Shown here one piece after another: positions 56,908 through 64,000 of a stretch of DNA of 64,000 bases. A model generated the notes under the pieces. It ran no database searches and was not told the DNA's origin. It worked only from the letters and a program-made list of their open reading frames with translations. Positions within the stretch are counted from its first letter, which is position 1; each line of letters begins with the position of its first letter. A program made the translations under genes and the position numbers. Location: positions 1-64,000 of the forward strand of contig CAIKDP010000114.1 in the NCBI GenBank assembly GCA_903826205.1, in the 5' to 3' direction. Source of the stretch: Akkermansiaceae bacterium (GTDB lineage Bacteria > Verrucomicrobiota > Verrucomicrobiia > Verrucomicrobiales > Akkermansiaceae).

Positions 56908-59760
56908 TCACGGCTTGACCAGCCCGTCCATGGCTTCAGTCGTGAGTTTGGCGCCTGGCGCGAAACTCTCGCTGTTCATGTATTCCAACAACGAGACCAA
57001 CAACTGGCGGGCGGCCGGGCGCTGGTCGAGGTGGCTGCTGAAATCGGCGCTGCATGCCAGCAGCTTGCCCTTGCCCACCTGCGCCTCAAACACATAGCCC
57101 AACTTGCGGTTGGTGAACCAGTCGTCGATGACCTGCACGATGGGTCTGACCTCGCGCAACTCAGTTAGAACAAACGGCTGGGCGTTCTGTTGGATTTCCC
57201 ACCACTGCCAGTTGCTGTGGAAGTCGGTGGGGAAAGCCGCCAGGGCGGGGTGTTTGGGATCGCACAAGATGCCGAGCGTGTGCGGCGGCTGCCAGTTGGT
57301 CCACGCCGTGTTCCAGAAGATCGGGGAAAAACCCGCGACCAAGGGGCGGGTCGGATCGTTGCGGACTTGCGCCGCCGGCGGCAACCACAACACGCGGTCA
57401 CCCTGCGCCAAGGCGGTCTTCGCTTCACTTATGTCGCGGGTGACCACCACTCCGGTTGGGGTCGCCGGGACCGTGTCGGTCGGATAGACGAAAACGTCCC
57501 AGGCGTTGGAGAATTGACCGCCCGCTGCCGCCACCGTGAGTTGCAGCTTGGCCGGCGCTTGCACATTGTCGAGCGGCACCCGGATCCGGCCGATCTGATA
57601 GAGATCGCCCGCTGCCAGATCGCGGTCGGGCAGGGTGCCGCGGGAGATGACCGTGCCGTCGGTCGCTGCCAGTTGCCACGCCAGGCCGAGTGCCTTGAAA
57701 TCCTGCGGCCCGAAGTGGGCGAGTTCGATATCCGCCTCCAGCGTATCGGTCGTGGTGAAGACCATCTTCTTCAGGCGTGCCAAGGGCACCACCGGCCCGC
57801 AGAATCTGCTGAATTCCGCAGGGCTGATGTAACCTTTCTCATCCCAAAACGCATCCAACACGCCGACCAGCGCGGTCCCCTGGCCGGGAAAATCGTGCAG
57901 GTCCAACAATTGGAATCCGCCGAATCCCGGTGTGCGCAGCGCGGCCTCGATATCGTGCTTGTACGCGAGCGCCTGCAGTTTCCCGGATGCCCGCACGAAG
58001 TCCCCGGCCTGATCTATCAATCCATTGCGCCGCGCGGTCTCCTCGAAGATTTCAAAATTCCGCGCCTTGAAGTAGCCGGTGTATTTCTTGATCTCGTCAA
58101 ACTTCGGATAGACGCACCACTGGCCGATCTCATGCGAGATGACCGGCGCGTCGGAGTGCTTTTTCGCAAACCCCGACCAATCGAAATCGGTGCGCGGTGC
58201 CTGGCCGTTGATGATGGATCGCAAGCCTTGGCCCCAGCCTTGGATCCGCGGGTCCGGCGAGCTGTGGAAATCGCTGCCGGGCATCAGCGGCCAGCCGGAC
58301 GCGGTGGTGTACAGGCGTCGCGGGTCTGCCGTTTTGCGCCGTGCCGCCCAGTCTTGCAGCCATTTGGCATGGTTGCGGCCGCCCGGCTCGTTGCCATACG
58401 CCATCAGCAAAAACGACGGATGGTTGCCGTAGGCCGCGAGCATGCGGACGCTCTCCGCTTCAAGCCACGCGTCGAGCGGCTTGCCGCTGCCAATCTCCGG
58501 CGCCCATGACGACACCTCCACCTGATAGTAAAACCCGAGTTCGTCCGCCGCTTGAAAGGCCGCCTCCGGCGGACACCACGAATGGAAGCGGATGTGGTTC
58601 AGTCCGTGCGCCTTGCAGATGCGCACGATGCGCCGCCATGAATCAACATCGGTGGGCGGATGGCCGGTTAGAGGGAAGATGCAACACTCCAGGGTGCCGC
58701 GCAGGAAGATTTTTCTGCCGTTGAGTGTGATCCAGCCGTCCTTGGCCCCGGCCTCGCGGAAGCCGAAAGGGGTCATCCGTGTGTCAGCCGCGCCATCTTC
58801 AGTCCGGACATCGACCTTGACCTTATAGAGAGTGGGTGTGAATTCATTCCAACCAGCAAGTGGCGTTTCCAGCTGGCATTCGAGCGTTTGTTGGTCGCGG
58901 GTCACCAGGATGTGGCTGCCATCGGCGTGGGTGCCGCGGGGATAGCTGATCGCGGCCTCTGCCGTGCCGAGCGTCTTGCCATGGCGCGGGTCAATGACCG
59001 CGGCAACGAGTTTGCCTGCCACCGGATCAAACTGGCGGTTCGTTAGGTCCACCACGACCTTGACCTTGCGGGTGGACGGGAAAACCCCCACTCCCGCAAT
59101 CTGCAACCGCGGCACCTGGCGAAGCTCGATTTTCCCCACCACCCCGTTCCAATTCCCCTGCGTGTGGTCGGTCACGCTGTGGCTCAGCGGGCCGACGTTG
59201 ACCTCACCGATGCGGTTGTCGATGCGCAGGGTGAGCACATGCTTGCCGGGCGTTGGATTCCCCAAATCGAATTCATGCGGGGTGCCGAGCGAGTCGCTCT
59301 TGCCAACCTCCCTGCCATCAATCCAACACGTGCTGTGCCAGTGGACGCGTTCCAGATGCAGGACGGCGCCGCCTCCCTTCCAATCCTCCGGGATGTTGAT
59401 GTCGCGCTGATACCATGCGGCGCCGACGTAGTGCCTGGGCGGCTGCAGGAAGAATGGGAACTTGAAGTTTTCCGCCGCCTGCCACTCCTTGAACATCTGC
59501 GGGTAGCGCCAACCGTCGCCGGTCCACGCGGTCTTGAATGACGGCGCATCCCCAAACCCCTGCGCCGTTAGAATGCCGGGCAGTCTGATGGCGTCCGGAA
59601 ATCTCCATTGGTCCGGCTGGCACTTGATGCCCAGATCCGGCGCATCCAGCGCAAACCTCCATGATCCTGACAGATCAAGCGGGGCTGCGGCACCCACAGG
59701 CGTCGCAGCCAGCACAAGTGCGAATATGGCGTGAAGAACCGATGGCGTGGAGGGTTTCAT
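56908..59760 (-). CDS. Glycoside hydrolase family 2-like protein
   Basis: Signal peptide; LDLSGSWRFALD; GAAWYQRDINIPEDW; NGRKIFLRG; LMAYGNEPGG; PVISHEIGQW. Confidence 0.85.
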   Translation of the reverse strand: MKPSTPSVLHAIFALVLAATPVGAAAPLDLSGSWRFALDAPDLGIKCQPDQWRFPDAIRLPGILTAQGFGDAPSFKTAWTGDGWRYPQMFKEWQAAENFKFPFFLQPPRHYVGAAWYQRDINIPEDWKGGGAVLHLERVHWHSTCWIDGREVGKSDSLGTPHEFDLGNPTPGKHVLTLRIDNRIGEVNVGPLSHSVTDHTQGNWNGVVGKIELRQVPRLQIAGVGVFPSTRKVKVVVDLTNRQFDPVAGKLVAAVIDPRHGKTLGTAEAAISYPRGTHADGSHILVTRDQQTLECQLETPLAGWNEFTPTLYKVKVDVRTEDGAADTRMTPFGFREAGAKDGWITLNGRKIFLRGTLECCIFPLTGHPPTDVDSWRRIVRICKAHGLNHIRFHSWCPPEAAFQAADELGFYYQVEVSSWAPEIGSGKPLDAWLEAESVRMLAAYGNHPSFLLMAYGNEPGGRNHAKWLQDWAARRKTADPRRLYTTASGWPLMPGSDFHSSPDPRIQGWGQGLRSIINGQAPRTDFDWSGFAKKHSDAPVISHEIGQWCVYPKFDEIKKYTGYFKARNFEIFEETARRNGLIDQAGDFVRASGKLQALAYKHDIEAALRTPGFGGFQLLDLHDFPGQGTALVGVLDAFWDEKGYISPAEFSRFCGPVVPLARLKKMVFTTTDTLEADIELAHFGPQDFKALGLAWQLAATDGTVISRGTLPDRDLAAGDLYQIGRIRVPLDNVQAPAKLQLTVAAAGGQFSNAWDVFVYPTDTVPATPTGVVVTRDISEAKTALAQGDRVLWLPPAAQVRNDPTRPLVAGFSPIFWNTAWTNWQPPHTLGILCDPKHPALAAFPTDFHSNWQWWEIQQNAQPFVLTELREVRPIVQVIDDWFTNRKLGYVFEAQVGKGKLLACSADFSSHLDQRPAARQLLVSLLEYMNSESFAPGAKLTTEAMDGLVKP

Positions 59761-60001
59761 GACGGGATTGGGGTGGATGGGGTGAGACCGGCAGAATGGC
59801 GGGAAGGACTCGCCTCAGCACACTCTGCGGCATTCCTGATGTTCTGACAATCTTTCACTCACTCGCTTGCCTGTCATAGGGACACCCATGATAGGAATCT
59901 GCAACTTGCCCCGTAGGCTCTCGCTTACCCCCATGCAAACCACAACCCGGACTCTTGGCCTGAGTGGTGCTAACTTAATGCGGGAAGTCCCGGACCTCGA
60001 G

Positions 60002-60070
60002 CGGAAGAGGCGTTCGGCAGGATGCCAAACGCAGCCGGCAGGATGCCGTCGCTCCCCGCCGTTGCCGTCT
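60002..60070. repeat. Interspersed repeat, copy 1 (similar to 63121-63185)
   Basis: GCGGAAGAGGCGTTCGGCAGGATGCCAAACGCAGCCGGCAGGATGCCGTCGCTCCCC. Confidence 0.75.
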
Positions 60071-60204
60071 ATGCTGGCGTCATTCAGAGGGAAAAGTAAT
60101 GATGAAACACGCAATCACACCATGCGCCGGCAGGGAGTTTTTCCACCAAAGTCGACACCCTCAGGTGCTCGGCTTGTCCGCAGGGATCGACGCGACGGAG
60201 CCTT

Positions 60205-61707
60205 CTAATCGGCCAGCTCCTTTTCGATTTGTTCCAAAGTCTTGCCCTTGGTTTCAGGTAGACGGCGCCACAGGACGATGAAGCCGAGCGCGCAGATGGC
60301 GGCATAGATCCAAAAAGTGACGGACACGCCGAGCAGGGTTTTGAGAATCGGGAAGGTGTAGGTCAGGATGAAACAGGCGATCCACAGGCAGCCGACCGCC
60401 ACCGACATGGCGGTGCCGCGAATCCTGTTAGGAAAGATTTCGGAAATGAGCACCCACACGACCGGCGCCAGCGACATCGAATACGTGCCGATGGCCGCCA
60501 GCACCAGAGCGAGAAACAGCATGGGGGACACCGCGGTGCCTCCCTGCTTGAGATGATAACAATAGCCGATCGCGAGATAAATCACCGCGAGTCCCGCCGC
60601 GCCGAACAACATCAGCGGCTTGCGGCCGAGGCGGTCCACGGTGAATAGAGCGACAAAAACAAACACGAGGTTCACCACGCCGGTGGCCACGATGCCGGTC
60701 AGCGCGTCATTCATGTTGAAGCCGGCCTGCGTGAAGATTTCGCTCGCGTAGTTGAAGATGACGTTGATGCCGCACCACTGTTGGAAGACGGCGAGGAATA
60801 TGCCGAGTCCCAACACGGCCAGCACGCGCTTTTCAAGGAGTTCGTGAACGCGGACATGCTTGTCCTCGTGGACCAGCGTGGCCTTGATCTCGGACAGCGC
60901 GGCGGCAGCGTAGGCCGGTCCGCCAATGCTAGCGAGCGTGCGCCGCGCGCGTTCGTCGGCTCCGGCCTTGCACAACCAGCGCGGGCTCTCCGGCACCCAC
61001 ATGGATGTTAGAAAAAACAGCAGCGATGGCACCGCGCAGGCGGCGAACATCCAGCGCCAGCCGCTGAGAACATTCCAAGTCAGGGCAAACGCCTCGGGCG
61101 TGATGCCATCCGGAATGGGCTGTGCGATCCGCCAGTTGACCAACTGCGCGGCGAGAATGCCGATGACGATGGTGAGTTGGTTGACGGCCACCAGCAAGCC
61201 GCGGCGGCCCGCCGGGGCAATCTCCGAGATATACAGGGGTGATATGTTAGAAGCGAGGCCGATGCTCACGCCGCCGAGGATGCGCCACGCGACAAAGGCG
61301 GGAAAGGAAGCCGCGCAGGCGATGCCGAGCGATGAGATCACGAAATTCGCGGCGGCGGCGATCAGGATCGGTTTGCGTCCGAAGCGGTCGCTGAGCGCCC
61401 CGGACACCAGCGCCCCTGCCAGACAGCCGAGCAATGCGCAACTTTGCGCCCAGCCGATAGGCGACACGGCATTGGCCACCAGCTTCTGCCAAAACGTGGC
61501 GTCACCGGACAGGCTGGCGGCGGTGTCCGTCAGGTGAAAGAACGCCTCGTAGAATTTCGCCGCGCCGCCAATGACCACCCAGTCGTAGCCGAACAGCAGC
61601 CCCCCGAGCGCCGCGACAAGGGCGATCATCCAGACATATCCGGGGTTGGCGGGCACTTCTCCCTCCGGTGGTTGCGGCGGGTTTTCTTTGGCGATGATGA
61701 TGGCCAT
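60205..61707 (-). CDS. Sugar porter family MFS transporter
   Basis: ALGGLLFGYDWVVIGG, SDRFGRKP, PESPRWLCKAG, LPETKGKTLEQIEKEL. Confidence 0.92.
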   Translation of the reverse strand: MAIIIAKENPPQPPEGEVPANPGYVWMIALVAALGGLLFGYDWVVIGGAAKFYEAFFHLTDTAASLSGDATFWQKLVANAVSPIGWAQSCALLGCLAGALVSGALSDRFGRKPILIAAAANFVISSLGIACAASFPAFVAWRILGGVSIGLASNISPLYISEIAPAGRRGLLVAVNQLTIVIGILAAQLVNWRIAQPIPDGITPEAFALTWNVLSGWRWMFAACAVPSLLFFLTSMWVPESPRWLCKAGADERARRTLASIGGPAYAAAALSEIKATLVHEDKHVRVHELLEKRVLAVLGLGIFLAVFQQWCGINVIFNYASEIFTQAGFNMNDALTGIVATGVVNLVFVFVALFTVDRLGRKPLMLFGAAGLAVIYLAIGYCYHLKQGGTAVSPMLFLALVLAAIGTYSMSLAPVVWVLISEIFPNRIRGTAMSVAVGCLWIACFILTYTFPILKTLLGVSVTFWIYAAICALGFIVLWRRLPETKGKTLEQIEKELAD

Positions 61708-61975
61708 GGCAGGGTGGTGGCGGTTGCGGTGGTGTTGCGTGACCGCCGAGCCTAGCAGCAGGCAGCGGCGGTTGTCACGGACGATCATCAGATGTGCAAG
61801 GATCGCCTTCCCGGACCTTCTCCGGTGTCATTTATTTTTGAGGCAACAGGATCGTCCCACGCTGACGAGGAAGCCGAGCTTGCCTCGCCCAAGGATTCCG
61901 CAAACGATCCTGCGCCTTCCGCCTGTGATGAACCACGCCGCTGCCGCAAACCGCGCGTCACCGGGGACAATCCAC

Positions 61976-62017
61976 CGCGACATTCGAGTGGTCCGATCGG
62001 ACCATCCGAATGTCGCG
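61976..62017. repeat. 42-bp near-perfect palindrome, copy B
   Basis: CGCGACATTCGAGTGGTCCGATCGGACCATCCGAATGTCGCG; two arm mismatches. Confidence 0.95.
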
Positions 62018-62022
62018 AAAGT

Positions 62023-62790
62023 TCAGGAAAGTTTCTGCCCGAGTTTGCCGAGAATCTGGCGGCGCTTCTTCCAAACCCTGATGCCTTGATAGGGTGTGGG
62101 TAGCAATTCCTTGGGCAGGAACGGGTCGAGACGAAAACAGTTTTGGAGCAGGTTCCGCTCTTTGGTGACCCACCGGACCACCTTTTCTTTCGCCGCGGGT
62201 TGCGAGGTATCCGGGAGGGCGGCAAGGTGATGTTCCAGTTTTTCCCAAGCCTCGTTGATGCGCTTGAAGTCCCACGCGGCACGCACCAGATCCGTGGAGA
62301 GTTCGCCGCCACAGGGACTGGCGTCCAACAGTACGAGGTTTGCCGCATTGACGGCCAGGGGTCGCAAGTTCGCGGCCAGATCATCCAAGCGATCGGGAGA
62401 TATCCAGGCGCTGCGTTGCATGCAACCGAAGCCGGAGGCCTGCAATTTGCGGCGCAAATTGCGCCGCGATTCGCGTTCCTCTTCCGGCAAGTCAAACAAG
62501 ATCACCCGCCATTTTCCGTCCCACGAGCGGTACCAGCGTTGCTCTGGATCGTCGCCCACCTGTGCAGCCGCCAACCCTTTTTGGGTGAGACGGATAACGC
62601 GCTGCCCGACCAGTTCATCCCGTCTCGTTTCGATGAAAGCTTGCGCTTCCAACCGTTGGATCTGCCTGAGCAACCCGTTGCCATACGCCCATGATTCAAA
62701 TGAAGAATCCAGACTCCGCCACGTTGGCTGCAGCATTTTGTCCAAGACCCATGCCAGTTGGTAAAGAAGTATTTCTGTCCGTGGTCTCAT
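62023..62790 (-). CDS. PaaX-like protein: N-terminal winged helix plus C-terminal Cas2-like (ferredoxin fold) domain
   Basis: QIQRLEAQAFIETRRDELVGQRVIRLTQKG; KWRVILFDLPEEERESRRNLRRKLQASGFGCMQRSAWISPD typical of PaaX/Cas2-like proteins. Confidence 0.75.
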   Translation of the reverse strand: MRPRTEILLYQLAWVLDKMLQPTWRSLDSSFESWAYGNGLLRQIQRLEAQAFIETRRDELVGQRVIRLTQKGLAAAQVGDDPEQRWYRSWDGKWRVILFDLPEEERESRRNLRRKLQASGFGCMQRSAWISPDRLDDLAANLRPLAVNAANLVLLDASPCGGELSTDLVRAAWDFKRINEAWEKLEHHLAALPDTSQPAAKEKVVRWVTKERNLLQNCFRLDPFLPKELLPTPYQGIRVWKKRRQILGKLGQKLS

Positions 62791-62877
62791 AACTACATCA
62801 CGCCAATATTCCGGATCTCAGTCAAGACCTTTGTCCCGTCGGGAGGTGATTGTTGGGGAGTTCAGGCGACTTCAGGT

Positions 62878-62919
62878 CGCGACATTCGGATGGTCCGATC
62901 GGACCATCCGAATGTCGCG
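62878..62919. repeat. 42-bp perfect palindrome, copy C
   Basis: CGCGACATTCGGATGGTCCGATCGGACCATCCGAATGTCGCG; perfect self-complementarity. Confidence 0.97.
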
Positions 62920-63120
62920 GTGATTTGGCGATGTGATGGGGAATTGGAGTTCCAATTTCGAAATAGTTGGGGGTGAATGGGCACTAATACCATCAGGGCG
63001 GCGGTGTTTGGCATCCGGCCCAACACTCTCCCGCGATTGAGCGAGAGATGAACGCTATGGATGGCCGGTGGAATCCATCATGACCCGGGAAGTTGCTGCC
63101 GCTGTCTGCGCGCTTCATGC

Positions 63121-63185
63121 ACGGAAGAGTGTTCGGCAAGATGCCGAACACTGCCGGCGGGACGCCGCCGCCCCCCCCCGATTGT
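63121..63185. repeat. Interspersed repeat, copy 2 (similar to 60002-60070)
   Basis: ACGGAAGAGTGTTCGGCAAGATGCCGAACACTGCCGGCGGGACGCCGCCGCCCCC. Confidence 0.75.
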
Positions 63186-63356
63186 CGATGGCGCGGCGGC
63201 AGTGGTGGTTTGGACTTTCGCATGCCCGGGAGCGTGGTAGCATCCGGCCATGTCCAAGCGCGAGCAGACCGGGGAAGGGCGGGGGAGCGGTGGCTCTTGC
63301 GGACTGGTGCGGGCCACGTATGTTTTGTTAGAGATAGCGGCCGGAGGAACCGCCGG

Positions 63357-64000
63357 ATGACTCCCGACCTGTCATCACTGGCCCTGGCGATGTTTGCCGC
63401 GCTGTGCATCGGGGTGTCCAAGGCGGGTTTTGGCGGCATTTCGATGATCTCGGTGGTGCTGTTTGCCGAAATCTATGGCGCGCGGCTATCCACCGGGCTG
63501 GTGCTGCCCATGCTCATCGTCGCCGACCTCACTGTCTATCCGGCATTCCGGCGCTTCGGGTCGTGGCGTCCGGTATGGCCGCTGCTGGTGCCCACCGCGC
63601 TCGGCCTGCTGGGAGGGTGGTTTTTGTTAGGCGTGATTGACGACGCGGTGGCGCGGCGGGTGATTGGCGTTGTGGTGCTGGCGATGGTGGCACTGCAACT
63701 GGGTCGGCGCTGGTGGCCGCGGGCCTATCAGGAAATGGCCGACTCGCGGGGTTTCGGACGGGCGGCCGGGGTGGTGGGCGGCTTTGCGACGATGCTGGCC
63801 AATGCCGCCGGGCCGATCATTCAGTTGTTTTTGTTGTCGCGGCGGTTTGGCAAGATGGACCTGGTGGGGGTGGGGGCGCGGTTTTTCCTGGTGGTGAATC
63901 TGGCAAAAGTGCCGCTCAGCGCGGGGCTGGCCTTGATCACCCCGGCGAGTTTGTTAGAAAATGTCAAATTGTTGCCGGCGATGTGGCTGGGCGTGTGGCT
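63357..64000 (+). CDS. TauE/SafE-family sulfite exporter-like permease (partial, runs off window)
   Basis: MTPDLSSLALAMFAALCIGVSKAGFGGISMISVVLFAEIYGARLSTGLVLPMLIVADL; multi-TM. Confidence 0.88.
   Translation, partial: MTPDLSSLALAMFAALCIGVSKAGFGGISMISVVLFAEIYGARLSTGLVLPMLIVADLTVYPAFRRFGSWRPVWPLLVPTALGLLGGWFLLGVIDDAVARRVIGVVVLAMVALQLGRRWWPRAYQEMADSRGFGRAAGVVGGFATMLANAAGPIIQLFLLSRRFGKMDLVGVGARFFLVVNLAKVPLSAGLALITPASLLENVKLLPAMWLGVW

Noticed and set aside
39432-61707. The two sugar porters as a recent duplication
   Set aside because: Sequences differ substantially and only one has the large insert; no evidence of recent duplication.
61788-62495. Alternative - strand ORF (235 aa) overlapping the PaaX-like gene
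   Set aside because: Different frame, Arg/Pro/Cys-rich translation, spans the palindrome; inferior to the 62023-62790 frame.
62023-62790. Calling the PaaX-like gene a true CRISPR Cas2
   Set aside because: It has an N-terminal winged-helix domain, no cas1 nearby and no array; only Cas2-like fold similarity is supported.
1-64000. CRISPR arrays, rRNA, IS transposases, integrases or prophage genes
   Set aside because: Looked for regularly spaced repeats, conserved rRNA stretches and transposase/integrase motifs; none seen.

Overview
The window is a 64 kb, high-GC bacterial chromosome segment. Its gene content suggests a Verrucomicrobiota/PVC-type genome: a sulfatase, a DUF1080 protein, a MoxR/DUF58/SpoIIM/RDD block, and a discoidin-type histidine kinase. 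I see no rRNA, CRISPR array, prophage or recognisable IS transposase. Supported features are about 47 CDS and one tRNA-Glu(UUC). The CDS include a heme cluster (hemX-like, hemA, hemC, cobA-hemD fusion), rarA, panB, transketolase, PBP2, murI, glmM, rapA-like SNF2, two toxin-antitoxin modules (HicBA, MazEF), two sugar porters, a GH2 enzyme and a P1B-4-like ATPase. Three signals are not explained by ordinary gene content. (1) A PaaX-type/Cas2-fold gene (62023-62790, -) is bracketed by two 42-bp near-perfect palindromes (CGCGACAWTCGGATGGTCCGATCGGACCATCCGAWTGTCGCG). A third, compensatorily changed copy lies about 52 kb away at 9451-9494. This could be a new REP-like/selfish element or a long-operator regulon. 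(2) The DNA word GTTAG/CTAAC, especially TTGTTAG/CTAACAA (34 copies by hand count), is strongly favoured in every reading frame, in stop codons and between genes. (3) Small hairpin repeats with a GGCRGGAYGCC core are interspersed; one group sits in-frame inside a left-handed beta-helix transferase gene. All counts are by eye and should be recomputed.
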